64,000 bases of DNA, from positions 62,001-126,000 of the forward strand of contig JAUZVC010000004.1 of the NCBI GenBank assembly GCA_031844405.1. The letters run 5' to 3'. Each line of letters starts with the position of its first letter. Position 1 is the first letter of the stretch. The notes under the pieces were generated by a model. The model saw nothing but the letters and a program-made list of their open reading frames with translations. It was not told the DNA's origin and did not search any database. This DNA comes from Knoellia sp031844405 (GTDB lineage Bacteria > Actinomycetota > Actinomycetes > Actinomycetales > Dermatophilaceae). Below are positions 44,301 through 51,413 of this stretch, piece after piece. The translations under genes were made by a program, and so were the position numbers.

Positions 44301-44822
44301 CTCTTCGTCGGCGGCCACGTCGGCGCCTTCTCTGCGGGCCGGGTGGACGCCGTCCCCTACGTCGTCAACGGCAACTCCGGCAAGGCCCCGTCGACCTCGC
44401 CCGCCGAGGGCGGGTTCTCGGGCTGGACGACGGTGCGCATCGACCCCGAGGCGACCCGCACGCCGGCACCGCAGCTCTTCCGCGTGGACCCCACTCGCCC
44501 CGGGCCGCACCCGTGGGCACGGGTCCAGGTCCGCCCGCACGTCGACTCGCTCGCGGTCTCGGTGCCGGCTCTCGCAGTTGGTGCGACGGTTTCCGTGACG
44601 ACGACGGTCACCCAGGGCACCCGGTCCTTCCCGCTCGCCTACCCGGTGAGTGCGGCGTGGAGCGGCTCAGGGGTGCACGTCGGTCCAGGGACTCCTCCCG
44701 GCAGCGCGGTCGCGTCCTACGACCCGGCAACCGGGCGGCTCACCGGCCTGCGCGCCGGCACCGGCTCGCTGAGCGTCACGGTCAACGGCGTCACGCGGGA
44801 GGCCACCGTCACCGTGGGGTGA
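41379..44822 (+). CDS. large secreted phosphodiester glycosidase-metallophosphoesterase fusion
   Basis: A 1147-residue exported protein. A signal peptide (to about SAPTASA) is followed by a phosphodiester glycosidase (NAGPA-type) domain with AAVNGDYFDINN near 150 and the active region INLDGGGSSTLL near 380. Beta-sandwich segments (Big-like, and a carbohydrate-binding-like module near 600-760) lead to a calcineurin-like phosphoesterase at about 790-990, with metal motifs MSDGQF, GDLVD (near 829), GNHE (near 863), WHHPP and GGHVGAF. A Big-like domain ends the chain. It may act on sugar-phosphate polymers of the wall. ATG 41379 is the best signal-peptide start; upstream GTG codons are possible. 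Confidence 0.85.
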   Translation: MSSLPRPRARTVLVASLAVLPLVLSAPTASASPGDPGADGLAPVTSAVDPGAGRVPAGSSDTTEPRVLAPSAVQTDGRLWLRDVTRPVAPAVSLRSFEWLDAGGFMRGDLLEVDLAAGSVKPDYINNGTVASTSPLTEQADPRRVVAAVNGDYFDINNSGAPQGGAKRLDGTVVKGPNPGHNLAVGVGADNIGRITSMFLEGTVTLPSGPVKLDGLNQFAIPAGGITAFTSQWGAYTRTRVTGGATAVREVLTRDGVVESVATTAGQGQLADGQVAIVGRGEGAERLAAVKVGDRVGLEYALRNDGANLAMAISGNTMLLRDGAVLPQTDKAIHPRTAVGFDADGSTMFLLTVDGRMADSRGMTYAETGAFLKEVGADDGINLDGGGSSTLLAREAGETDLDVENQPSDGYLRSVPDGIGLVADGGSGEVRGLRLVTTSDEENEQLRRVFPGLTRQLTGLGHDETYAPVDAQPAYRATNGATVRSTGLLRAAASGAVVATAQIGGVKEDLDLTVLGALQRTRPSVDKVSILDPAQPATFRVVGADANGFETPLESGDVTLDYDRSLVEVTGNGVDFTVRAKQGVTTGALVVTATAGGVTTHVPVAIGSVSSTLANFDDAAAWRFTQARAAGSVEPAAGREDATGLRMSYDFTRSTATRVGYARPPTPITITQGQPLALGVWVLGDGKGAWTSFGISDGEGKAASLYGPYITWTGWKYMEVPVPQTLPGPITLNFVATIEVGASRSYTGSVVFDDLMVKTAPPVTAPKAPLVQDPVVHQHTALSTTGEQFTYAVMSDGQFTADNQSLVPAVRRTMREIVASRPDFVVITGDLVDTGYPADFALAKKVIDEELTAKGLRWYYLPGNHEIYGPGSTSSFSAVFGETHHSFVHKGTRFVLLDSSTGTLRGGGFDQWQMLRTALDDAEANDSVHGVVVGWHHPPRDPSPVKGSQMTDRVEAETVEHWLSDFRMSTGKGALFVGGHVGAFSAGRVDAVPYVVNGNSGKAPSTSPAEGGFSGWTTVRIDPEATRTPAPQLFRVDPTRPGPHPWARVQVRPHVDSLAVSVPALAVGATVSVTTTVTQGTRSFPLAYPVSAAWSGSGVHVGPGTPPGSAVASYDPATGRLTGLRAGTGSLSVTVNGVTREATVTVG

Positions 44823-44857
44823 GCGGACGGCATACCTGCTTCTCCTCCCCATGAGGG

Positions 44858-44904
44858 AAGGTTCGAGGTCCGGAGGGAACATTTCCCTCCGGACCCCGAA
44901 CCTT
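44858..44904. terminator. 22-bp hairpin with 3-nt loop between convergent genes, copy of 5249-5293
   Basis: Arms 44858-44879 and 44883-44904 pair at 21 of 22 positions around CAT. It and its 5' flank match the element at 5231-5293 closely, with compensating changes in the stem (ACGTT versus AGGTT, and its partner). It separates the secreted fusion gene from leuA. Confidence 0.8.
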
Positions 44905-44936
44905 TCCTCCGGTCGCGCGGCGTCGGCCGCCGGGCC

Positions 44937-46679
44937 TCAGGCGGCGGCGTCGCGCTCGGCGCGGTTGACGGCCGACAGCACCGCCGTGAGCGAGGCGCGC
45001 ACGATGGAGGAGTGCATGCCGACGCCCCACAGGACGCGGTCACCGACGGCACACTCGACGTAGGCCGCGGCCTTCGCGTCACCACCGGAGGACAGCGCGT
45101 GCTCGGAGTAGTCGAGGACCCGGACGTCGACGCCGACCGACGACAGGGCGTCGATGAAGGCAGCGATCGGGCCGTTGCCGAAGCCGTCGACGGTGATCTC
45201 CTGGCCGTGGTCGAGCATGACCGCGGTGATGTGGTCGCGGCCGTCGCCCGCGCTGACGAGGGTGTGGCTCACCGGGGTGAACCGACCCCAGTCGTTGCGC
45301 TTGCCGGGCTTGGCCGGGAGGTACTCGTCGCGGAAGATCGACCACAGCTCCTTGGCCGTGACCTCCCCGCCCTGCTCGTCGGCCCGGCGCTGGACGACCT
45401 GGCTGAACTCCACCTGGAGCCGGCGCGGCAGGTCGAGGCCGTGCTCGGCCTTGAGCAGGTAGGCCGAGCCGCCCTTGCCCGACTGGCTGTTGACGCGGAC
45501 GACCGCCTCGTAGGACCGGCCGATGTCGTGCGGGTCGATCGGGAGGTAGGGCACGCCCCAGTCGAGCTCGTCGACGGTCTTGCCGGCGGCGCGGCCGCGG
45601 CGCTCCATGTCCTCGAAGCCCTTCTTGATGGCGTCCTGGTGGGAGCCGGAGAAGGCCGTGTAGACGAGGTCGCCGCCCCACGGGTGCCGTTCGTGGACGG
45701 GCAGCTGGTTGCAGTACTCGACGGTGCGCCGGATCTCGGCCATGTCGGAGAAGTCGACCTGCGGGTCGATGCCCTGGCTGTAGAGGTTCATGCCGAGGGT
45801 GACCAGGCAGACGTTGCCGGTGCGCTCCCCATTGCCGAAGAGGCAGCCCTCGATGCGGTCGGCGCCGGCGAGGTAGCCGAGCTCGGCCGCCGCGACGCCC
45901 TCACCGCGGTCGTTGTGCGGGTGCAGGCTGACGACGACCGACTCCCGCCGGTCGAGGTGGCGGATCATCCACTCGATCGAGTCGGCGTAGACGTTGGGCG
46001 TGGCCATCTCGACCGTCGCCGGCAGGTTGACGATCATCTTGTGGTCCGGCGTCGGGTCGATGACGGCGATGACCTCGTTGCAGACCCGGACGGCGAACTC
46101 GAGCTCGGTGCCGGTGTAGGACTCGGGCGAGTACTCGTAGTAGACCGTCGTCTCCGGGATCGTCTCCTCGAGCTTCTTGCACAGCCGCGCGCCCTGCAGC
46201 GCGATGTCGATGATGCCCTCCTCGGGCAGGTCGAAGACGACCCGCCGCTGGAGCACCGACGTCGAGTTGTAGAAGTGGACGATCGCCTGCTTGCTGCCGC
46301 GGATCGCGTCGAAGGTCCGCTCGACGAGGTGGTCGCGGCACTGCGTGAGGACCTGGATCGTCACGTCGTCGGGGATGTGCCCGCCGTCGATGAGCTCGCG
46401 GCAGAAGTCGAAGTCGGTCTGGCTCGCGCTCGGGAAGCCGACCTCGATCTCCTTGTAGCCCATCTTGACGAGGAGCTTGAACATCCGCATCTTGCGCTCG
46501 GCGTCCATCGGGTCGATGAGCGCCTGGTTGCCGTCGCGCAGGTCGACCGCGCACCATCGCGGCGCCTTGCTCATCACCTGGTCGGGCCACGTGCGGTCCG
46601 GCAGGTGGACCGCGATCTGCTCCTGGAACGGCACGTACTTCGTCGCCGGCATCCCCGAGGTCTGCTGCGGGTGGATCAT
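44937..46679 (-). CDS. leuA: 2-isopropylmalate synthase
   Basis: First committed enzyme of leucine synthesis, joining acetyl-CoA and 2-ketoisovalerate. The 580-residue product is of the long actinobacterial type: RWCAVDLRDGNQALIDPM holds the metal Asp, SLHPHNDRGEGVAAAE the HxH metal site, and the last 130 residues form the regulatory domain that senses leucine (GNGPIAAFIDAL). ATG 46679 has AGGAAG upstream. A leucine-rich leader peptide and alternative RNA stems precede it, so attenuation by charged tRNA-Leu is likely in addition to feedback inhibition. Confidence 0.95.
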   Translation of the reverse strand: MIHPQQTSGMPATKYVPFQEQIAVHLPDRTWPDQVMSKAPRWCAVDLRDGNQALIDPMDAERKMRMFKLLVKMGYKEIEVGFPSASQTDFDFCRELIDGGHIPDDVTIQVLTQCRDHLVERTFDAIRGSKQAIVHFYNSTSVLQRRVVFDLPEEGIIDIALQGARLCKKLEETIPETTVYYEYSPESYTGTELEFAVRVCNEVIAVIDPTPDHKMIVNLPATVEMATPNVYADSIEWMIRHLDRRESVVVSLHPHNDRGEGVAAAELGYLAGADRIEGCLFGNGERTGNVCLVTLGMNLYSQGIDPQVDFSDMAEIRRTVEYCNQLPVHERHPWGGDLVYTAFSGSHQDAIKKGFEDMERRGRAAGKTVDELDWGVPYLPIDPHDIGRSYEAVVRVNSQSGKGGSAYLLKAEHGLDLPRRLQVEFSQVVQRRADEQGGEVTAKELWSIFRDEYLPAKPGKRNDWGRFTPVSHTLVSAGDGRDHITAVMLDHGQEITVDGFGNGPIAAFIDALSSVGVDVRVLDYSEHALSSGGDAKAAAYVECAVGDRVLWGVGMHSSIVRASLTAVLSAVNRAERDAAA

Positions 46680-46694
46680 CGTCTCTGCTTCCTA

Positions 46695-46764
46695 CTCGTC
46701 AAGGGTGCTCAGCCGGGCACAGCGAGCTCCGCGACGAGGAGGGCCGATTCAGGCCTCGCCGCGG
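46695..46764 (-). promoter_or_regulatory. leuA attenuator: competing RNA stems
   Basis: On the minus-strand RNA, the end of the leader ORF CCGCGGCGAGG (46764-46754) can pair with CCTCGTCGCGG (46739-46729). The CTCGTC of that second segment can instead pair with GACGAG (46700-46695), directly in front of the leuA ribosome site AGGAAG. Ribosome stalling on the leucine codons would choose between these forms. Confidence 0.6.
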
Positions 46765-46793
46765 CAGAGAAGGAGGAGTCGCGTGGAACGCAC
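46749..46793 (-). CDS. leuA leader peptide
   Basis: A 14-codon open frame, GTG to TGA, encoding MRSTRLLLLCRGEA with four leucine codons in a row (CTC CTC CTT CTC). It has no ribosome binding site; CATACT eight bases before the GTG suggests that transcription starts at the first codon. It lies 69 bases upstream of leuA, with competing stems between. Leader peptides of this kind have been predicted ahead of leuA in other actinobacteria. Too small to prove by sequence alone, but the leucine run in this position is telling. Confidence 0.75.
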   Translation of the reverse strand: MRSTRLLLLCRGEA

Positions 46794-46848
46794 GAGACCA
46801 GAGTATGCCGTCCGCCCACCTCGGCGGTCCGTGCGGTCCGCACTGTGG

Positions 46849-47616
46849 TCACCCACGGCAGCGGACCGAGAGGCAGGTGACGCAGCCCTCGAGCTTCTCG
46901 AACTCGCTGATGTCGACGGTGACGACCTCGAGCCCGCGGCCGCTCAGGAGGTCGGCCGTCCGCGGCGCGCTGGCCGCCATGAGGACGGTCGACTCGTCGA
47001 GCAGCACGACGTGCGCGCCACCCTCCTCCGGCATCCCCTCGTACGCCGGGAAGGCGCCGGGCCAGTCGACGACCGGGTCCCAGCCGATGACGGTGCCGTC
47101 GGGCAGCGCGGTCACCGCGGACTTGAGGTGCAGTGCGCGCTCGACGGTGACCGCCTGGGTGCGCATGCCCACGGTGGCGAGGTGGCCCGCCAGCTGCTGG
47201 ATCCCAGCACCGTTCGTCCGACCGCCGAGACCCACGTATGCCGTCTCGCCGACCTTGAGGACGTCGCCGCCGTCGAGCGTGCCCGGGTCGGCGATCCGCT
47301 CGACGCGGTAGCCGAGGTCGCGGACGACGCCCTCCACCGCGGCGACCTCCGGCTTGCGCTCTGCTGCACCGGGATTCGTCAGGACGGCCAGGTCGCCGGC
47401 GACGACGACGGCGTCCTCGATGAAGACCGCGTCGGGGCAGTCGTCGGCCGCGGGGACCTCGACGGTCTCCCAGCCCGCGGACCGCAGGCACCCGACATAC
47501 GCCTCCCACTGCTCCATCGCGAGGTCGAGGTCGACGGGTGAGCGCTCGAGGTGGGTGACGAGCCCGTCGGCGAGGCGTGGACCGGGACGGCGGACGAGGG
47601 CGGTGCGGCGTGTCAC
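46849..47616 (-). CDS. ddaH: dimethylargininase / arginine deiminase-superfamily hydrolase
   Basis: A 255-residue pentein-fold enzyme that would cleave methylated arginines to citrulline and an amine. The nucleophile is Cys245 (EGCVTCLSV), the general base His163 (ALHLKSAV), and the substrate acids lie in FIEDAVVV and LDGGDVL. GTG 47616 is preceded by TAGGGT at six bases, a leaderless arrangement. The bacterial role is unclear; use of host or environmental methylarginine is one idea. It ends 56 bases before the leuA leader. Confidence 0.88.
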   Translation of the reverse strand: MTRRTALVRRPGPRLADGLVTHLERSPVDLDLAMEQWEAYVGCLRSAGWETVEVPAADDCPDAVFIEDAVVVAGDLAVLTNPGAAERKPEVAAVEGVVRDLGYRVERIADPGTLDGGDVLKVGETAYVGLGGRTNGAGIQQLAGHLATVGMRTQAVTVERALHLKSAVTALPDGTVIGWDPVVDWPGAFPAYEGMPEEGGAHVVLLDESTVLMAASAPRTADLLSGRGLEVVTVDISEFEKLEGCVTCLSVRCRG

Positions 47617-47622
47617 GGGGCG

Positions 47623-47628
47623 ACCCTA
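47623..47628 (-). promoter_or_regulatory. -10 element of leaderless ddaH
   Basis: TAGGGT on the minus strand six bases before GTG 47616. Confidence 0.5.
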
Positions 47629-47635
47629 CGTGCGC

Positions 47636-48934
47636 TCAGGTGCCCGGCGCCGCCGGGTCCGGGAGCCGGTCGTCGAGCTCCTCGATGGTGCGCGTGCCCG
47701 GGATGGGTGACCCGAGGAGCCAGAGGACCGACAGGGTGCCGCCCGCGGCGGCGACGACCATCGTCGGGCCGATGCCGACCCATTCGCCGAGCAGGCCGCC
47801 GAGCACCGCCCCGAGGGGCCGGATTCCGTAGTTGACCGTGGAGAACGCGCCGACCACTCGGCTGCGCACCGCATCGGGAGTCACCGCCGTCTGGAGCGCG
47901 TTGAGCGGGACGTCGAGGAGCATGACGCCGAACCCGCAGACGAACTCGACGAGCCCGAGGACACCCATCCGCATCCACATCGGGCCGCCGGCGAGCGGCA
48001 GGAGGGCGAGGGGGGCGCTGAAGAGCACGGCGCCGACGCAGATCGTCCGTCCCACCCCGAGCCGCCGCGTGACGCGACCGGCGAGCACGGCACCGAGCAC
48101 GCCGCCGCTGGCGCCGATGCCGAGGGTGAGGCCGATCGCACCGGCGGAGAGCTCGAGCTCCCGGCTCGCGAAGAGGATGAGCAGTGCGGCGGCGACGAAG
48201 TTGAAGAAGTTGATCGTCGAGACGCACGCCAACGAGGCGCGCAGGTAGCGGTGCCTGAGCACGAGCCGCATCCCCTCGCGGGCTCGGCGGAGGAGGCTCT
48301 CGCCACTCGGCTCGACGGGCCGGTCCTCGACCTTGACCCGGCTGATGAGGACGGCCGAGGCGAGGAACGAGAGCGCGTCGACGACGAGGGCGACAGGTGC
48401 GGTGAGCGCCTGGATCAGCCCGCCCGCCAGCGCGGGCCCGCCGACGAAGGAGACCGACCGTGTGGAGCTGAGCAGCCCGTTGGCCTCGACGAACTGGTCG
48501 CGGCGCACGAGCGAGACGAAGAAGCTCGGGTAGGCCGTCTGGTAGAGCACCTGCCCCAGCCCTGCGACGACCGCCACCGCGAAGAGCTGCCCGAGGGTCA
48601 CCGCACCCAGCCAGTGGGCGACCGGCAGGGTGAGGAGCACGGCGGCGCGCAGGAGGTCGGCGACGACGAGCAACCGGCGCTTGCGCGTCCGGTGGTCGAC
48701 CCATGAGCCGATGAGGAGCGAGAGGATGTTCGGCGCCCAGACGGCGGCAGTGAGGAGTCCGACCGTCGGCGCGCTGGCGTGCAGCGTCGTCACGGCGAGG
48801 AACGGGATCGCGAGCTCGGTGATGCGGTCGCCGACCTGCGAGATGCCCTGCCCGGCCCAGTAGGTCGCGAACCGCCGGTCCCGCCACAACGGGGCCGGCG
48901 GGTCCTCGATGCTCGAGGACGTCGGCGTGCTCAT
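47636..48934 (-). CDS. MFS transporter (enterobactin-exporter-like family)
   Basis: A 432-residue transporter with about twelve helices in the MFS_3 group. Landmarks are FATYWAGQGISQVGDRITELA in helix 1, GSWVDHRTRKRRLLVVADLLRA after helix 2, and the middle loop VEDRPVEPSGESLLRRAREG. It overlaps the ArsR-type regulator gene by four bases, and efflux of a drug or other small molecule under that regulator's control is the natural reading. The exported compound is unknown. Confidence 0.88.
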   Translation of the reverse strand: MSTPTSSSIEDPPAPLWRDRRFATYWAGQGISQVGDRITELAIPFLAVTTLHASAPTVGLLTAAVWAPNILSLLIGSWVDHRTRKRRLLVVADLLRAAVLLTLPVAHWLGAVTLGQLFAVAVVAGLGQVLYQTAYPSFFVSLVRRDQFVEANGLLSSTRSVSFVGGPALAGGLIQALTAPVALVVDALSFLASAVLISRVKVEDRPVEPSGESLLRRAREGMRLVLRHRYLRASLACVSTINFFNFVAAALLILFASRELELSAGAIGLTLGIGASGGVLGAVLAGRVTRRLGVGRTICVGAVLFSAPLALLPLAGGPMWMRMGVLGLVEFVCGFGVMLLDVPLNALQTAVTPDAVRSRVVGAFSTVNYGIRPLGAVLGGLLGEWVGIGPTMVVAAAGGTLSVLWLLGSPIPGTRTIEELDDRLPDPAAPGT

Positions 48935-49566
48935 GTCGCGTCGCCGGGTTCGTCGCCGGGTTCCTTGCCGGGTCCGTCGGCATCGCTGTCGGTGGCGGCG
49001 GGGGCGCTGGGCAGGACGTAGCGGAGCAGCCGGACCCTGCGGGCGCCCTCCTCGGCCTCGCCCCGGGCCTTTCGCAGCACGTAGGGCGCGAGCAGCTCCT
49101 CGACCGCGGCCTCGACCTCGGCCAGCTCGTCGGCGGTGATGACCACGGTCGTGTTCGACAGACCGGCCGAGCGCCTCCACTCGGGCTCGAGCAGCGGCTC
49201 GGTGTCGCGCACCCACTGCTCGGGGAGCCCTGCGGCCTGCTCGAACATCACCCGCGACAACAACGCCGCCGCCGCCTGCTCCTCGCCGGCTCCCGACGGT
49301 GTGAAGCGGATGCCCGTCCCTGCGGCCTCCCACCACCGCTGGCGCCCGTCGGACTCGACATCGGCGTCGCGCACCAGCCCGTGCTGGGCGAGGTGGCGAA
49401 GGTGCCAGCTCGTCACCGACGGCGTCGCCCCGACGAGTGGCGCGAGGGCCGTCGCGGTGCTGGGGCCGTGCCCCTGGAGCCGGCTGAGGATCGCGAGCCG
49501 CACCGGATGGGCCAGGGCCCGCATGCTCCGGGGCCCCAGCTCGATGTCGCCGTAGGGGTTCGTCAT
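48931..49566 (-). CDS. ArsR-family winged-helix transcriptional regulator
   Basis: A 211-residue regulator. The N-terminal winged helix reads ALAHPVRLAILSRLQGHGP then SVTSWHLRHLAQHGLV; the rest (acidic tail included) may sense a ligand. It has no obvious metal-binding cysteine pair, so it is probably not an arsenic or zinc sensor. It is the first gene of an operon with the MFS transporter (ATGA overlap). A palindromic site at 49593-49622, just upstream, is the likely operator. Confidence 0.88.
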   Translation of the reverse strand: MTNPYGDIELGPRSMRALAHPVRLAILSRLQGHGPSTATALAPLVGATPSVTSWHLRHLAQHGLVRDADVESDGRQRWWEAAGTGIRFTPSGAGEEQAAAALLSRVMFEQAAGLPEQWVRDTEPLLEPEWRRSAGLSNTTVVITADELAEVEAAVEELLAPYVLRKARGEAEEGARRVRLLRYVLPSAPAATDSDADGPGKEPGDEPGDAT

Positions 49567-49592
49567 GGCCTCGTCCTGTCCCTGCCGCAATA

Positions 49593-49622
49593 TGAGAGAA
49601 CTCTCTCGAAAGCACTCTCTCA
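49593..49622. promoter_or_regulatory. candidate operator of the ArsR-MFS operon
   Basis: GAGAGA-AC-TCTCTC (49594-49607) is a perfect small palindrome, and TGAGAGA (49593-49599) pairs with TCTCTCA (49616-49622) as an outer repeat, giving three half-sites. It lies 27 bases before the regulator ATG and could also affect the divergent GNAT gene. Confidence 0.65.
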
Positions 49623-49692
49623 CATCTGTCGAGGCGCCACCACCTCCGTAAATCCCATGACAGCCAGCAGGGCCCTCGGGCACGCTCACCCC

Positions 49693-50598
49693 ATGGATCT
49701 CCGTCCCGTCCCCGATGGGCTCGTCGCGCGCCCCCACGTCCTCGACGACGCGCAGGCGGTGTGCGACCTCGTCGCCGCGACCGAGGTCGTCGACGCCGGC
49801 GCGGCGGCCATCGAGGTCGAGGACATCCAGGGCGACTGGGCGCGCAGCAGCTTCGACCTCGCCACCGAGAGCGTCGGCCTCTGGGACGGCGACCGGCTCG
49901 TCGCCGCCGCCGAGGTGTTCAAGGGCCGCCGGGCGGACGGCGGCGTGCACCCCGAGCACCGCGGCCGCGGGCTGGGCACGTGGCTCGCCGACTGGGTCGA
50001 GGACTGTGCGCGGTCGAGCGGCTCGACGCTCGTCGGGCAGACGGTCCCCTCCCCGAGCAACGCCGAGGACTTCTTCCGCGCCCGTGGCTACCGCGAGGGC
50101 TGGACGTCGTGGGTGCTCCAGCTGCCGTCGGGCACCGCGATCGAGCCCCAGCCCCTGCCGACGGGCTACTCGCTGCGTGAGTTCGCGGGCGGCGAGGACG
50201 GCAGGATCGCCTTCCGGCTCATCGACGACGCCTTCAGCGAGTGGCCGGGCCGTGACCCGGCGACCTACGACGACTGGGCGCCGCGCGGGCCGCTGCGACC
50301 GGGCTTCCAGCCGTGGCAGATCCGCTTCGTCACGGACCCGGACGGCACCGACGTCGGCGTCTGCTACACGATCCACGCCGGCGACACCGGCTACGTCGAC
50401 GCGATCGCGGTCCGCCGCGACCAGCGCGGGCTCGGCCTCGCCCGCGCGCTGCTCGCGGACGCGTTCTCCCGCGCGCGACAGCACGGAGCCACCGTCAGCG
50501 AGCTCTCCACCGACTCACGCACCGGCGCCCTCGGGCTCTACGAGCACGTGGGCATGCACGTCACCCAGACGTGGCGGCACTGGATGACCGACCTCTGA
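49693..50598 (+). CDS. tandem GNAT-family N-acetyltransferase
   Basis: A 301-residue protein with two GNAT folds. The first has the acetyl-CoA loop HPEHRGRGLGTWLADW, the second RRDQRGLGLARALLADAF followed by GALGLYEHVGM, which looks like the catalytically competent copy. The layout is like mycothiol synthase and other two-domain acetyltransferases, but the sequence does not carry enough to claim that role. It is divergent from the ArsR-MFS operon and convergent with the lipoprotein gene. Confidence 0.88.
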   Translation: MDLRPVPDGLVARPHVLDDAQAVCDLVAATEVVDAGAAAIEVEDIQGDWARSSFDLATESVGLWDGDRLVAAAEVFKGRRADGGVHPEHRGRGLGTWLADWVEDCARSSGSTLVGQTVPSPSNAEDFFRARGYREGWTSWVLQLPSGTAIEPQPLPTGYSLREFAGGEDGRIAFRLIDDAFSEWPGRDPATYDDWAPRGPLRPGFQPWQIRFVTDPDGTDVGVCYTIHAGDTGYVDAIAVRRDQRGLGLARALLADAFSRARQHGATVSELSTDSRTGALGLYEHVGMHVTQTWRHWMTDL

Positions 50599-50609
50599 CC
50601 CGCTGCCGG

Positions 50610-51413
50610 TCAGCCCGGCGTCGGGATGCCGAAGGCCGTCCCGTGGTCCGCGAACTCGCGCACCGTCTCGGTCGCGACGCCCGAGATCGACAGGGTCGCG
50701 GTGTGCCGCACCGGCGTCCAGTCCTCACGGACCCACAGCGTGGCGGCGGAGGTCGTCGCCCCCGACAGGTCGAACCGCGCCGTGCAGTCGAGCCGAACGA
50801 GTCCCTGCTGCTCCTGGCCGTCGCGCAGGGCGACGGCCTCGCGCTCGGCACCGACCCGCCACGACGGGCACTCCCCCACGCCCTGCGCCATCCCCTGCGG
50901 CGAGAAGGCCACCGTCGCGAACTCCCCCGTCGCCGCGGCGAGCGCCGCCTCCTCCTCCTCGGAGTTGAGCACGCCCGCCACCCAGCGCCCGTCGACGAGC
51001 GAGAACGCCGAGCCGTCGGCGACGACGACCACGCGACCGTCCGAGGCCGTCGTTCGCAGCCGGGACGGCGGTGCGAGCTGGACCTCGGCCTCCATCTCCG
51101 GCGGTCCGCTCGTCCAGGCGCGCACCGACCCGTGGGCCGTGAGGGCGTCCCGCCAGCACGGGGCGACGGCCGGACCCGGCAACGTCGCACCGGCGTCAGC
51201 CGACAGGGCCGCGCACGAGTCCGGCACGGCGTATGCCGTCCGCCCACCTCCCGCGTCCCCCGCACCCGCCGTCGAGGTGCCCGACGACGACGTGCCGGAC
51301 GGACCGGAGGAGCCGGAGGTGCAGGCCGACAGGGCGGCGAGCAGCGGCAGCAGCACGGCGGCGCGACGCATCCGCGCAGCGCTCGCCCGACGGTCCTGCA
51401 TCGGCGCGGTCAC
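50610..51413 (-). CDS. putative lipoprotein
   Basis: A 267-residue exported lipoprotein of unknown function. The signal MRRAAVLLPLLAALSAC ends in lipobox LSAC, followed by a Ser/Gly/Thr linker. The body has four more cysteines that could pair (SCAAL, APCWRD, GECPSW, LDCTAR) and a run of acidic residues (NSEEEEAAL). GTG 51413 overlaps the asd stop (GTGA), so it is made together with asd, a pairing with no obvious logic. Confidence 0.75.
   Translation of the reverse strand: MTAPMQDRRASAARMRRAAVLLPLLAALSACTSGSSGPSGTSSSGTSTAGAGDAGGGRTAYAVPDSCAALSADAGATLPGPAVAPCWRDALTAHGSVRAWTSGPPEMEAEVQLAPPSRLRTTASDGRVVVVADGSAFSLVDGRWVAGVLNSEEEEAALAAATGEFATVAFSPQGMAQGVGECPSWRVGAEREAVALRDGQEQQGLVRLDCTARFDLSGATTSAATLWVREDWTPVRHTATLSISGVATETVREFADHGTAFGIPTPG

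Noticed and set aside
46709..47509. Minus-strand frame of 266 codons overlapping ddaH and the leuA leader
   Set aside because: It is a shadow of ddaH in another frame and lacks any family pattern.
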